Source: Nioella nitratireducens (lineage in GTDB: Bacteria > Pseudomonadota > Alphaproteobacteria > Rhodobacterales > Rhodobacteraceae). Taken from it: a stretch of DNA of 64,000 nucleotides. Shown here in pieces: positions 17,904-27,244 of the stretch. The first letter of the stretch is position 1. Every line of letters starts with the position of its first letter. The notes under the pieces are model-generated. The model ran no database searches and had not been told where the DNA came from. It saw nothing but the letters and a program-made list of their open reading frames with translations. Both the position numbers and the translations under genes were made by a program. The stretch spans positions 124,001 to 188,000 of the forward strand of contig NZ_MNBW01000007.1 of NCBI RefSeq assembly GCF_001879715.1. The letters are read 5' to 3'.

Positions 17904-17934
17904 AAAAAGAGGCCCCTCCGCAGGCGGAAGGGCC
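17904..17934 (-). terminator. Intrinsic terminator after maeB
   Basis: On the minus strand a ten-pair stem (one G-U) with a four-base CCTG loop is followed by TCTTTTT, 25 bases past the malic enzyme stop. Confidence 0.8.
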
Positions 17935-17958
17935 GGTTTGAGCCAACGCGATGCGGGG

Positions 17959-20238
17959 TCAGCCGTAGTGATGCACCGGCGTGCCCGCGAGGGCAGAGAT
18001 GTTGAGCAATCCGCGCGCGGTGATCGACGGGGTCACGATATGGGCCTTGTTGCCCATTCCCATCAGGATCGGTCCCACTTCCAGCCCGTTCGCCTTCATC
18101 TTGAGGATGTTGCGCGTGGCACTGGCGGCATCGGTGCTGGAAAACACCAGGGCATTTGCTGCCCCGTCCAGACGCGAACCGGGGAAGTTGCGGTCACGCA
18201 GGTCCGGGTCCAACGCGGCATCGGCATGCATTTCGCCCTCGTAGCAGAAATCCAGATCCATCCCGTCGAGAATTTCCAGCGCGGCCCGCATCCGGCGACC
18301 GCTGTCGTTATCGAGGTTGCCGAATTGCGAGCTGGAACAGAGCGCGATCCGCGGTGCTATGCCGAAACGGCCCACGTGACGCGCCGCGCCGATCACTGTC
18401 TCGGCGATCTGCTCGGGCGTCGGGACCGCGTGGATATGGGTGTCAGCAATGAAAAGCGGCCCGTCTTCCAGAATGACAAGGCTGAGCGCGCCCACCGGAT
18501 GCAGCCCGTCATGGGCCAGCAGTTGGGTGACATAGTTCAGGTGCCACAGATACTGGCCGAAGGTGCCGCAGATCAGCGAATCCGCCTCGCCTCGATGTAC
18601 TGCCACGGCACCGATGGCCGTGCTGTTGGTGCGCAGGATCGCGCGGGCCAGATCGGGCGTCACGCCCTTGCGCTGCATCTTGTCGAGATAGGTTTGCCAG
18701 TAGTCCCGGTAGCGGCTGTCGCTTTCCGGGTTGATCAGGTCGAAATCGCGGTCGGGCCGGATCGTCAGGCCCGCCCGTTCAATCCGCATCTGCACCACCT
18801 CGGGGCGACCGATCAGGGTGGGCGTGTCGGTCGTATCCTCCAGCATCGCCTGCGCCGCGCGCAGCACCCGCTCATCCTCGCCTTCCGAGAAGACGATCTT
18901 GCGGGTGGCGGTGGATGCCGCCTCGAACACGGGCCGCATCACAAGGGCCGAACGGAACACAGACTGATTCAGCTTTTCCTTGTAGGCCACCAGATCGTCC
19001 AGCGGCCGCGCCGCCACGCCGCTGTCCATCGCCGCCTTGGCCACCGAGGCCGCGACCACGCCGATCAGACGGGGATCGAAGGGTTTGGGAATCAGGTAAT
19101 CCGCGCCGAAAGTCAGTTGCTCGCCCTTGTAGGCGGCGGCGGCCTCGGCGCTGGTGGTGGCACGGGCAAGGGCCGCGATACCCTCGACACAGCCGATCTG
19201 CATCGCGTCGTTGATCTCGGTCGCCCCGACATCCAGCGCCCCACGGAAAATGAATGGGAAACACAGGACATTGTTGACCTGATTGGGAAAATCGCTGCGC
19301 CCAGTGGCGATGATCGCGTCGGGCGCGGCTTCGCGCACCTGATCGGGCAGGATTTCCGGCGTCGGGTTGGCCAATGCGAACACGATGGGGCGCTTGGCCA
19401 TCTTGGCGACCATCCCGGTCGTCAGAACGCCGGGGCCAGAGAGGCCGAGGAACAGGTCGGCCCCCTTGATCACATCGTCAAGCGTCCGCAACGCGCTGGC
19501 CTGCGCGTAGTCGGCCTTTTGCGGGTTCATGTCCTCTTCCCGGCCCTGATAGACCAGCCCGTGAATATCGCACAGCCAGACATTCTCGCGCTTCACGCCA
19601 AGCTTGAGCAGCATGTTGAGGCAGGCTATCCCCGCGGCCCCACCGCCGGTGGACACGACCTTGATGTCCTCGAATTTCTTTTCCGCCAGATGCAAAGCAT
19701 TGGTGGCGGCCGCGCCGACGACAATGGCTGTGCCGTGCTGATCGTCATGGAAAACCGGGATGCCCATCCGCTCGCGGCAGATCTTTTCGACGATGAAGCA
19801 ATCGGGGGCCTTGATGTCTTCAAGGTTGATGGCACCGAAGGTGGGTTCCAGCGCGCAGACGATTTCGGCCAGCTTGTAGGGATCGGGTTCGTTCACCTCG
19901 ATGTCGAAGCAATCGACATTGGCGAATTTCTTGAAGAGCACGGCCTTGCCTTCCATCACCGGCTTGGAGGCAAGCGCACCGATATTGCCAAGCCCCAACA
20001 CCGCCGTGCCGTTGGTGACGACCGCCACAAGGTTGCCGCGCGCGGTGTAGCGCACGGCCTCGGACGGCGTGGCGGCGATCTCGGTGCAGGCCTCGGCCAC
20101 GCCGGGGCTATAGGCGCGGGCAAGGTCGCGACCGTTCGCGAGCGGCTTGGTGGCGCGGATTTCGAGTTTCCCCGGCTTTGGGAATTCATGGTAATCCAGT
20201 GCGCCCTGCCGGAACGCGTCGGTCTTGTCTTCGCTCAT
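17959..20238 (-). CDS. maeB: NADP-dependent malic enzyme with phosphotransacetylase-like domain
   Basis: 759 residues, the long MaeB type. It decarboxylates malate to pyruvate and makes NADPH. Seen: the malic N-domain ([41 protein letters not shown]), the NAD(P) domain ([18 protein letters not shown]) with [12 protein letters not shown] metal ligands, and after about residue 430 a phosphate acetyltransferase-like domain ([15 protein letters not shown] ... [17 protein letters not shown]), which in this family is regulatory and senses acetyl-CoA. ATG 20238 has GGAGG upstream. It is transcribed alone, ending in the terminator at 17904-17934. It supplies pyruvate and NADPH when organic acids are the carbon source. 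Confidence 0.94.
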   Translation of the reverse strand: MSEDKTDAFRQGALDYHEFPKPGKLEIRATKPLANGRDLARAYSPGVAEACTEIAATPSEAVRYTARGNLVAVVTNGTAVLGLGNIGALASKPVMEGKAVLFKKFANVDCFDIEVNEPDPYKLAEIVCALEPTFGAINLEDIKAPDCFIVEKICRERMGIPVFHDDQHGTAIVVGAAATNALHLAEKKFEDIKVVSTGGGAAGIACLNMLLKLGVKRENVWLCDIHGLVYQGREEDMNPQKADYAQASALRTLDDVIKGADLFLGLSGPGVLTTGMVAKMAKRPIVFALANPTPEILPDQVREAAPDAIIATGRSDFPNQVNNVLCFPFIFRGALDVGATEINDAMQIGCVEGIAALARATTSAEAAAAYKGEQLTFGADYLIPKPFDPRLIGVVAASVAKAAMDSGVAARPLDDLVAYKEKLNQSVFRSALVMRPVFEAASTATRKIVFSEGEDERVLRAAQAMLEDTTDTPTLIGRPEVVQMRIERAGLTIRPDRDFDLINPESDSRYRDYWQTYLDKMQRKGVTPDLARAILRTNSTAIGAVAVHRGEADSLICGTFGQYLWHLNYVTQLLAHDGLHPVGALSLVILEDGPLFIADTHIHAVPTPEQIAETVIGAARHVGRFGIAPRIALCSSSQFGNLDNDSGRRMRAALEILDGMDLDFCYEGEMHADAALDPDLRDRNFPGSRLDGAANALVFSSTDAASATRNILKMKANGLEVGPILMGMGNKAHIVTPSITARGLLNISALAGTPVHHYG

Positions 20239-20371
20239 CTGATGGGCCTCCAGGAAACTTGTTTAACGTTGAACTATACTTGGTCGCAAAAAGCAATCCA
20301 TAGGGCGGGACTGTCCCCGTTCGCCCCGATGGCCAGAACGGCCGCACAGGCCCCAGAACCCGCCGGTGCCG

Positions 20372-21139
20372 TCAGGCGAATTGCTCGCGGATCAGCCGCT
20401 CTTCCAGCCCGTGACCGGGATCGAACAGGATACGGTGGCGCACATCCGGTTCGGAACGGATTTCAACCGAGGTGACATTTTCGACCGACCGGCTGTCCGC
20501 ATCCGCCATCACCGGGCGCTTTCGCGGGTCGAGCACCTCGAACCGGACCACCGCGCTGGTGGGCAACAGCGCCCCGCGCCAGCGCCGGGGCCGGAACGCC
20601 GCCATCGCCGTCAACGCCAGAACATCCGAGCCGATGGGCAGGATCGGTCCGTGCGCGGAATAGTTGTAGGCCGTCGAACCCGCCGGGGTGCAGACGAGTG
20701 CGCCGTCGCAAACCAGTTCCTCCATCCGCATCCGGTCATCGACCCAGATCCGCAGCCGCGCCGCCTGCGGCCCTGCCCGCAGCAGGCTGACCTCGTTGAT
20801 CGCCAAGGCCTCGCTGACCTTGCCGTCCGTATCCACAGCCGTCATGTACAATGGGTGGATCACCGCTTCTTCCGCCGACTCCAGTCGCTCGATCAGTTTG
20901 TCTTCGGCATATTCGTTCATCAGGAACCCGACCGTGCCCCGGTTCATCCCGTAGACCGGCGCCTCAAGCGCCTGTGTCCCGTGCAGGGTGGAGAGCATGA
21001 AGCCGTCGCCCCCCAAGGCCACGATCACATCCGCCTCTTCGGGGGGGTGTTGCCCATATTGCGCCGCGAGACGGGCCTGCGCGTCCTGCGCAATCGGGGC
21101 GTCGGAAGCGAGGAAACAGAGATTTCTGGCGGCGGGCAT
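20372..21139 (-). CDS. nadK: NAD kinase
   Basis: 255 residues. It phosphorylates NAD to NADP. Seen: GGDGFML (about 43-49), the NRGTVGFLMN block, NEVSLLRA, and CTPAGSTAYNYSAHGPILP (about 148-166), all diagnostic of the family. Started at ATG 21139; the 19 codons upstream are unlike the family. Divergent from glyA with about 200 bases between. It lies upstream of maeB on the same strand with 133 bases between, which suits NADP supply but need not mean co-transcription. Confidence 0.95.
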   Translation of the reverse strand: MPAARNLCFLASDAPIAQDAQARLAAQYGQHPPEEADVIVALGGDGFMLSTLHGTQALEAPVYGMNRGTVGFLMNEYAEDKLIERLESAEEAVIHPLYMTAVDTDGKVSEALAINEVSLLRAGPQAARLRIWVDDRMRMEELVCDGALVCTPAGSTAYNYSAHGPILPIGSDVLALTAMAAFRPRRWRGALLPTSAVVRFEVLDPRKRPVMADADSRSVENVTSVEIRSEPDVRHRILFDPGHGLEERLIREQFA

Positions 21140-21342
21140 GGCAACTCCGGGGCTTCTGACAGGATCAGTGTTCGCGCGTGACGGTCGGAAACTCAATCCC
21201 GGAATCTTGCGAAAACCCGCCGAAGTTTCCTATCGGGGACGCTGATGAGACGAAATGCGGCGCTTTCCGGGCTTCCACCCACGCGCGCCTTTGGCTAGAT
21301 GCAGCCGGAATATCTCATTGCCTTCACATAGGGAGACAGGCC

Positions 21343-22638
21343 ATGAACGCGCCCCACCGCGACGCTGGTTTCTTCACCGAAACCCTTGCAGACCGCGATC
21401 CGGAAATCTTCGACGCTATCGGCAAGGAACTTGGCCGCCAGCGCAACGAGATCGAGTTGATCGCCTCGGAAAACATCGTGTCCAAAGCCGTGATGCAGGC
21501 GCAGGGCTCGGTGATGACCAACAAATACGCTGAAGGGTATCCCGGTCGCCGCTACTATGGTGGCTGCCAGTTCGTGGACGTCGCCGAAAACCTGGCCATT
21601 GACCGCGCCAAAGAGCTGTTCGGCTGTGATTTCGCCAACGTTCAGCCCAACTCGGGCTCGCAGGCGAACCAAGGCGTGTTTACCGCCTTGCTGCAACCCG
21701 GCGACACAATTCTCGGAATGAGCCTCGACGCGGGCGGCCACCTGACCCACGGCGCCAAGCCGAACCAGTCGGGCAAGTGGTTCAACGCCATCCAGTATGG
21801 TGTGCGCAAGCAGGACAGCCTGATCGACTACGACCAGATCCAGCAGCTTGCCACCGAACATCAGCCCAAGCTGATCATCGCCGGTGGCTCGGCCATTCCG
21901 CGGCAGGTTGACTTTGCCAAGTTCCGCGAGATCGCAGACAGCGTCGGCGCCTACCTGATGGTGGACATGGCCCATTTCGCAGGTCTGGTTGCGGCAGGCG
22001 AGCACCCTTCTCCCTTTCCCTATGCCGACGTGGCCACCACGACCACCCATAAAACCCTGCGCGGCCCGCGCGGCGGCATGATCCTGACCAATGACGAAGC
22101 CATCGCCAAGAAAGTGAACTCGGCGATCTTCCCCGGCATTCAGGGCGGCCCGCTGATGCACGTCATCGCGGCCAAGGCCGTCGCCTTCGGCGAGGCGCTC
22201 CGCCCCGGTTTCAAGACCTATCAAAAGCAGGTGCGCGCCAATGCCGTGGCCCTGGCCGATCAGCTGATGAAGGGCGGTCTCGACATCGTGACAGGCGGCA
22301 CCGACACCCACGTGATGCTGGTTGACCTGCGTCCCAAGGGCGTGAAGGGCAACGCCACCGAGAAGGCGCTCGGACGGGCCCACATCACCTGCAACAAGAA
22401 CGGCATCCCGTTCGACCCGGAAAAGCCGACGGTCACCTCGGGCGTGCGTCTTGGCACCCCCGCCGGCACCACGCGTGGCTTTGGTGAGGACGAGTTCCGC
22501 CAGATCGCCGACTGGATCGTCGAAGTGGTCGACGGGCTGGCCGCCAACGGTGAAGAAGGCAACGCCGCGGTGGAAGAGAAGGTCAAAGCCGAAGTCGAAG
22601 CGCTCTGCGCTCGCTTCCCGCTCTACGACGATCTCTGA
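21343..22638 (+). CDS. glyA: Serine hydroxymethyltransferase
   Basis: 431 residues, normal length. It converts serine and tetrahydrofolate to glycine and methylene-THF. Seen: [14 protein letters not shown], the substrate region [15 protein letters not shown], and the PLP lysine in [14 protein letters not shown] near residue 235. Started at ATG 21343, with AGGGAGA upstream, since the extra open frame before it is not conserved-looking. It ends in a strong bidirectional terminator. No recognised riboswitch was found in the 200-base leader, though the leader is long enough for one. Confidence 0.96.
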   Translation: MNAPHRDAGFFTETLADRDPEIFDAIGKELGRQRNEIELIASENIVSKAVMQAQGSVMTNKYAEGYPGRRYYGGCQFVDVAENLAIDRAKELFGCDFANVQPNSGSQANQGVFTALLQPGDTILGMSLDAGGHLTHGAKPNQSGKWFNAIQYGVRKQDSLIDYDQIQQLATEHQPKLIIAGGSAIPRQVDFAKFREIADSVGAYLMVDMAHFAGLVAAGEHPSPFPYADVATTTTHKTLRGPRGGMILTNDEAIAKKVNSAIFPGIQGGPLMHVIAAKAVAFGEALRPGFKTYQKQVRANAVALADQLMKGGLDIVTGGTDTHVMLVDLRPKGVKGNATEKALGRAHITCNKNGIPFDPEKPTVTSGVRLGTPAGTTRGFGEDEFRQIADWIVEVVDGLAANGEEGNAAVEEKVKAEVEALCARFPLYDDL

Positions 22639-22655
22639 TCCGACAGCCTGATCCC

Positions 22656-22694
22656 AAAAGCCCCCCGGCCATAGGCGCCGGGGGGCTTTCTTTT
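22656..22694. terminator. Bidirectional terminator between glyA and the nitrilase gene
   Basis: A perfect 13-pair stem beginning AAAGCCCCCCGGC, a seven-base loop, then TTTCTTTT on the plus strand and an A-run on the left giving TTTT on the minus strand. It serves two convergent genes (stops at 22638 and 22712). Confidence 0.9.
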
Positions 22695-22711
22695 GGCTTC
22701 TGCGCCACCCG

Positions 22712-23491
22712 TTACCTTCCTGCCCCAAGCCGCCTCAGCAACCCCGCCCGATCGGCGAGGTAGGGCAACCGCTTGCGCGCGGCACGCACGGACGCCGCAT
22801 CGAGATCGGCCATGATCAGGTCCGGGGCCGTCCCGGCCTCTGCCACGCTCTGTCCCACCGGCCCGACGATCCGGCTGCCGCCGAAATAGCGCAACCCGGC
22901 CTCTTCGCCCGCGTGGTTGGCATAGAGCAGCCAAAGCCCGTTTTCGAACGCCCGCGCGGGCATCACCTGCGTTGACACATTGCCCCATTGATCCGACAGG
23001 GCGGTCGGCACGAACAGCACGTCTGCCCCCGCCAGTGCTGCAGCGCGGGGGCCTTCGGGGAACTCGGCGTCGTAGCAGATGAGAATCGCGCAGCGCAGGC
23101 CGCAGAACTCGAAGACCTCGCAGCCCTTACCTTGTGCAAATCGCCCCGTTTCCGGCCCCGGCGGGATCACCAGCTTGCGGTGGTGGGCCACGGGCCCATC
23201 CGGCCCGATCAATTGCGCAGAATTGAAGACCTGTGCCCCGTCCCGCTCGGCGTAACCATAAAGCACCGCCGTTCCCGTCCGCTTGGCCAAGGCCTGCACC
23301 GCTTGGGCGAATGGCCCTGCGGCGCGCTCTGCCGCTGCCTCCAGCGCGTCCCCTATGTGATAGCCAGCGGCAAAAAGCTCGGGGCACAGGACGACGTCCA
23401 GCCCCTGCCCCGCGATGGCCGCTTCCAGCGCTGCCAACCGGGCCTTTGGCGTCAGGTCCGCTCCGTCGCTCTGCCAGACCCCCGCTTTCAT
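22712..23491 (-). CDS. Carbon-nitrogen hydrolase (nitrilase superfamily)
   Basis: 259 residues with the full Glu-Lys-Cys triad: E38 in VLCPELFAAGY, K106 in HHRKLVIPPG and C139 in LICYDAEFPE. Such enzymes cleave amides, N-carbamoyl compounds or nitriles in the cytoplasm. The start overlaps the stop of the creatinase-like gene upstream (ATGA), so the two are translated together and probably act on successive C-N bonds of one compound. The branch (amidase, carbamoylase or omega-amidase) cannot be fixed by eye. Confidence 0.88.
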   Translation of the reverse strand: MKAGVWQSDGADLTPKARLAALEAAIAGQGLDVVLCPELFAAGYHIGDALEAAAERAAGPFAQAVQALAKRTGTAVLYGYAERDGAQVFNSAQLIGPDGPVAHHRKLVIPPGPETGRFAQGKGCEVFEFCGLRCAILICYDAEFPEGPRAAALAGADVLFVPTALSDQWGNVSTQVMPARAFENGLWLLYANHAGEEAGLRYFGGSRIVGPVGQSVAEAGTAPDLIMADLDAASVRAARKRLPYLADRAGLLRRLGAGR

Positions 23492-24648
23492 GGGCGCTGG
23501 CCCGAATAGAGGATCTCACGCGGGTAGTCGGTCAGATACTCTGCCCCCGTTTCCGTCACCACAATGGAATCCCCGATCCGCCCGCCGCATTGTCGGTCCA
23601 GTGAAATGCCCCCATCCACGGCAAAGGTCATACCGGGTTGCAACACGGTCCTGTCGCCAGCTTTCAACTCCGGCGCTTCCAGATAGCTCATCCCGATGGA
23701 GCGCCCGGTGCGATACCCAGTCTCAAAGCCCCGCGCGCGGTAGACTTGGTTCGCGGCTTCCGCCACGCTTTCCGCCGTCACGCCAGGCCGGATTGCCGCA
23801 ATCGCCGCCTGCTGTGCGTCGATGGCGGCTTGTTGGACCTCGATGGCGACATCGCTGGCATGCTCGATGAAAAACATCCGGTCAAAGCCGAGCTTGTAGA
23901 GCTTGAATTGCGCCATGTTGCAGAAACAGAAATAGACCGGGTCGCCGGGGGCCAGACGCTTTACGCTGGCGCGGCGATGAACCATCGAGGTGTCGCTGCC
24001 CGATTGCATCACTTGCAAGCCCTGAATCATCGGCGAGACGAACGCCTCCCAGCCTCGATCCGTCAGAAACCCCGCCGCCTTGCGCGTGCCTGCGTCGATC
24101 ACCGCGAGCGCGGCTTCGTATTCCGGCCCCCCCGCCGACAACGCCCCATGCGCCGCCCCCATCATCGCGCCTGCGATCTGGCCCGCTTGCCGCATCACCT
24201 CGATCTCGGCGGGCGATTTGATCATCCGCATGGTCCCAAGGACCGGAGAGACATCGGTCAGCTCCGTCTCGGGGCGCTGATCGTCAAACCAGTTTCGCAA
24301 GACGGCAGGCAAGGTGCCCTTTTCGACCGCCACGCGTGGGGAATCGCCGAGAGCCCTGGGCAGCACATTCACCCAGTGGTTGTTGCCCATATCCTCCCAC
24401 GTCACCACGGTCTCGACCCATGTCATCGCTGCCACCATCTCGCTTTCCATGAGCGGCGTGACGATGATGGGATCGGCGTCGGGGCGCACGATCAGCGCGG
24501 TGGGGCGCCCGAACTCGACAGACAAATATCCCCAGAACCCGGCCAGGTAGGCGATGGAGGACTCGTCGGTCAGCAGCGCAACGTCGACACCCGCGGCGGA
24601 AAGGCGATTCTGGAAAGCGGCATGTCTGGAACGGGCTTCGTCGAGCAT
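23488..24648 (-). CDS. M24-fold (creatinase-like) hydrolase without usual metal ligands
   Basis: 386 residues from ATG 24648, which has AAGGGGA upstream; a longer start at a preceding ATG (MGANDKK) is possible. Two domains: a creatinase N-terminal domain (1-135, with AYLAGFWGYLSVEFGRPTALIV) and the pita-bread M24 domain. In metallopeptidases two Asp, one His and two Glu bind metals; here the Asp region reads GDPVYFCFCNMAQFKLYKLG, the His region is TGRSIGMSYLEAPEL, and the last two positions read FAVDGGIS and GRIGDSIVV. Those changes resemble creatinase and related metal-free C-N hydrolases rather than prolidase. Forms an operon with the nitrilase-type gene. Annotators may call it an Xaa-Pro peptidase. 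Confidence 0.8.
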   Translation of the reverse strand: MLDEARSRHAAFQNRLSAAGVDVALLTDESSIAYLAGFWGYLSVEFGRPTALIVRPDADPIIVTPLMESEMVAAMTWVETVVTWEDMGNNHWVNVLPRALGDSPRVAVEKGTLPAVLRNWFDDQRPETELTDVSPVLGTMRMIKSPAEIEVMRQAGQIAGAMMGAAHGALSAGGPEYEAALAVIDAGTRKAAGFLTDRGWEAFVSPMIQGLQVMQSGSDTSMVHRRASVKRLAPGDPVYFCFCNMAQFKLYKLGFDRMFFIEHASDVAIEVQQAAIDAQQAAIAAIRPGVTAESVAEAANQVYRARGFETGYRTGRSIGMSYLEAPELKAGDRTVLQPGMTFAVDGGISLDRQCGGRIGDSIVVTETGAEYLTDYPREILYSGQRP

Positions 24649-24670
24649 CGGTATCCCCTTTTTGTCATTC

Positions 24671-24702
24671 GCCCCCATGGTGTGGGGTTTCACCATGGGG
24701 GC
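24671..24702. promoter_or_regulatory. Perfect 12-bp inverted repeat in leader of the hydrolase operon
   Basis: GCCCCCATGGTG, eight bases, CACCATGGGGGC. It lies 23 bases before the creatinase-like start and 70 bases after the TetR stop, both on the minus strand. There is no adjacent U-run, so it may be an operator or an RNA hairpin rather than a clean terminator. Confidence 0.55.
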
Positions 24703-24772
24703 TTGCCCTTCCGCGTCATTCAACGGTCGCTGCCGAACCATTTCGGGCGCGCCAACACCAGACAAGCGCGTA

Positions 24773-25354
24773 TCAGGCAGAGACGGATTTCCGGACCATG
24801 TCCCAATAGATGCCTTCCACGTCGCTGCGCGCCAGACGCCCGCCTTCACGATACCACGTGTTTACCCCGGTCAGCATGGCGATTATGGCCAGCGTGGCGA
24901 TCTTGGTATCTGCCACGGCAAAGGCACCGCTCGCCTGCCCGGCCCTCAGGATACCCTCCAACTGGTCTTCGTAGCGTTTGCGCAACCCCTCGATCACCGC
25001 GAAATTCTCGGACTCCAGATTGCGCAGTTCCATGTAGGCGATAAAGACCAGTTCGGGCCGGTCGAGGTGGTAACGGATGTGGTGGCGGCAAAACCCCTCC
25101 AACTGCGCGGCGGGCGTCCCCTCCGGCACCTGCCACGACGCCAAGAGATGCTCCATATGTCCCTGCATCAGGTCAAAGAGCAGTGTCTGCTTGTCGGGGG
25201 TGTAGAGGTAAAGCGCCCCGGCCTGCACCCCGACCTCTTTCGCAATCTGGCGCATCGAGACAGCGGCAAAGCCGTGCCGCGCGAACAGGTGCAGCGCCGC
25301 CTCGCGGACCTTGGGGCCAGTGGTTTCGGCATGAGAGCCTTGCTTGCGTGCCAT
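24773..25354 (-). CDS. TetR-family transcriptional regulator
   Basis: 193 residues. The N-terminal HTH is clear: REAALHLFARHGFAAVSMRQIAKEVGVQAGALYLYTPDKQTLLFDLM (about 17-63), the signature TetR layout. The C-terminal ligand domain is rich in aromatic residues (FIAYMELRNL) and of the length seen in regulators of acyl-CoA metabolism such as KstR2-like proteins, an inference only. Divergent from the small lipoprotein gene. The hydrolase operon downstream on the same strand is a possible target. Confidence 0.9.
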   Translation of the reverse strand: MARKQGSHAETTGPKVREAALHLFARHGFAAVSMRQIAKEVGVQAGALYLYTPDKQTLLFDLMQGHMEHLLASWQVPEGTPAAQLEGFCRHHIRYHLDRPELVFIAYMELRNLESENFAVIEGLRKRYEDQLEGILRAGQASGAFAVADTKIATLAIIAMLTGVNTWYREGGRLARSDVEGIYWDMVRKSVSA

Positions 25355-25467
25355 GGGGGCAGGTTAGCGCCCCTGCCGCTATTTGAACAGGTGTTCAATT
25401 CGCCTTCCCGCTGGACCTGCGCGCCCTGCCCGCGCTATCAGGGGGCGTGATCCAACCGGGGGCCGCG

Positions 25468-25722
25468 ATGCGCGTCATACTGATCCTGTCTGTCTTGCTG
25501 GCGTTGACCGCCTGCTCGATCCGCGCGCCGGAACTGGATGCCTCGATCACCGAAACCAGCCGTCAGGCGGACTGGCCACAACTGGTGCCACTCGTCCCCC
25601 TGCTGGCGCAGGCAGAGGCGTTGACGCCCCGCACCGCCGAGGCCGAAGGACGCACACTGCAATGGCGCGCCGCCGACCTGCGCCGCCGCGCTGCGCTTTT
25701 GCGGGCGATTCCCGTCGATTGA
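25468..25722 (+). CDS. Small lipoprotein
   Basis: 84 residues starting MRVILILSVLLALTAC: a lipoprotein signal with the lipobox LTAC and lipidated Cys16. The mature part is about 69 residues, mostly helical and charged (RTAEAEGRTLQWRAADLRRRAALLRAIP), without a known domain. The start chosen is ATG 25468; another ATG lies 21 bases earlier. It is followed after 82 bases by hom. Probably anchored in the outer or inner membrane; role unknown. Confidence 0.75.
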   Translation: MRVILILSVLLALTACSIRAPELDASITETSRQADWPQLVPLVPLLAQAEALTPRTAEAEGRTLQWRAADLRRRAALLRAIPVD

Positions 25723-25804
25723 TGGCGCGTGGCGCGTTGCACCCTTGGGGCATTGCCGCTAACAGGGCGATCAAGACAGACAAGACACAGCCGGAGGATC
25801 TTTC

Positions 25805-27091
25805 ATGACTGAGCCGCTTCGCCTGGGCATTGCCGGGCTTGGCACCGTGGGTGTCGGTGTCGTGAAGATCGTGCAGCAGAAAGCCAACCTGTTGGCGATG
25901 CGCACCGGCCGTCCGGTCACCATCTCTGCGGTCTCGGCACGCGTCCGCGACAAGGATCGCGGCGTCGATATTTCCGGCTACGGCTGGGAGGACGACCCCG
26001 TCGTGCTCGCCACCCGGAACGATGTCGATGTCTTCGTCGAACTGATGGGCGGCTCCGACGGCCCGGCCAAGGCCGCGACCGAAGCCGCGATTGCCGCGGG
26101 CAAGGACGTGGTGACCGCCAACAAGGCAATGCTGGCGCTGCACGGTCAGGCCATGGCCGAAGCCGCCGAGGCCGCAGGTCGCGTGATCCGGTTCGAGGCT
26201 GCCGTTGCAGGCGGAATCCCGGTGGTCAAGGCCCTGACCGAGGGGCTGGCGGGCAACGACATCACCCGCGTGATGGGCGTCATGAACGGCACCTGCAACT
26301 ACATCCTGACGCGGATGCAGTCAGCGGGCCTGTCCTATGACGAGGTGTTCGAAGAGGCCAACCAGCTTGGCTATCTGGAGGCCGACCCAAATCTCGACGT
26401 GGGCGGCATCGACGCCGGGCACAAGCTGGCGCTGCTGTCCTCCATCGCCTACGGCACGCAGGTCGATTTCGACGGCGTGGCGCTGGAAGGCATCGGTCAG
26501 GTCACGATCGAGGATATCAACCAAGCGGCTGAGCTTGGCTTTCGGATCAAGCTTCTGGGCGTCGCGCGGATGACCGGACGCGGGCTGGAACAGCGCATGA
26601 CGCCCTGCCTCGTGCCCGCCAACAGCCCCATCGGCCAACTTGAAGGCGGCACCAACATGGTGGTTCTTGAGGGGGACGCCGTGGGCCAGATCGTCTTGCG
26701 CGGCGCCGGCGCCGGCGAAGGCCCCACCGCCAGCGCTGTTCTGTCAGATGTGCTCGACATCGCGCGCGGCATTCGCCTGTCCACTTTCGGCCAACCCGCA
26801 ACCGGACTGACCAAGGCCAACCGCGCCGCCGTGGCGACCGCAGCGCCCTACTACTTGCGCCTGATGCTGCGCGACAAACCCGGCGCGATGGCCAAGGTCG
26901 CTGCTGTTCTTGGCGACTGCGGGATTTCCATCGACCGGATGCGCCAGCGCAGCCATGGCGGCACCGATGCCCCGGTGCTGATCGTGACCCACAAGGTCGC
27001 CGCACCGTCGCTACAGGATGCGCTTGTCGAACTGCCCAAGACCGATGTTGTCGTGGGCCAACCCGTCGCCTTGCGGATCGAAGACGTCTGA
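25805..27091 (+). CDS. hom: Homoserine dehydrogenase
   Basis: 428 residues, normal for the monofunctional enzyme. It reduces aspartate semialdehyde to homoserine for threonine and methionine. Seen: the NAD(P) motif LGIAGLGTVGVGVV (residues 6-19), the substrate block TANKAMLALHG and EAAVAGGIPVVKAL, the signature MNGTCNYILT, the catalytic LGYLEADPNLDVGGIDAGHK, and a C-terminal ACT domain (YYLRLMLRDKPGAMAKVAAVLGD, from about residue 350) for threonine feedback. A leader with GGAGGATC precedes ATG. Followed by glpX and recJ, an order I know from Rhodobacteraceae. Confidence 0.96.
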   Translation: MTEPLRLGIAGLGTVGVGVVKIVQQKANLLAMRTGRPVTISAVSARVRDKDRGVDISGYGWEDDPVVLATRNDVDVFVELMGGSDGPAKAATEAAIAAGKDVVTANKAMLALHGQAMAEAAEAAGRVIRFEAAVAGGIPVVKALTEGLAGNDITRVMGVMNGTCNYILTRMQSAGLSYDEVFEEANQLGYLEADPNLDVGGIDAGHKLALLSSIAYGTQVDFDGVALEGIGQVTIEDINQAAELGFRIKLLGVARMTGRGLEQRMTPCLVPANSPIGQLEGGTNMVVLEGDAVGQIVLRGAGAGEGPTASAVLSDVLDIARGIRLSTFGQPATGLTKANRAAVATAAPYYLRLMLRDKPGAMAKVAAVLGDCGISIDRMRQRSHGGTDAPVLIVTHKVAAPSLQDALVELPKTDVVVGQPVALRIEDV

Positions 27092-27244
27092 GCAATCGCC
27101 CGAAACAAGAGCAATCATCGTTGTTACATGGCTGAAACGCCGCAAGCGTAAAGGCCGATCGACCCGTGCGGGCGGCTTGTGTGCCGGGGTCTGCGCGGGC
27201 TAGATAGATTTCAACCGGCACAAGAATAAATTGGAAATCCGCTC

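Noticed and set aside
20261-20274. GTTTAACGTTGAAC imperfect palindrome before maeB
   Set aside because: Two mismatched positions in a 14-base dyad; too weak to call an operator on sequence alone.
17779-20475. Plus-strand open frame of 898 codons opposite maeB
   Set aside because: Shadow of the malic enzyme gene, which has clear motifs on the other strand.
21242-21255. CTGATGA followed by CGAAA upstream of glyA, like a hammerhead ribozyme core
   Set aside because: There is no stem II between the two core pieces and I could not draw stems I and III around it; chance is likely.
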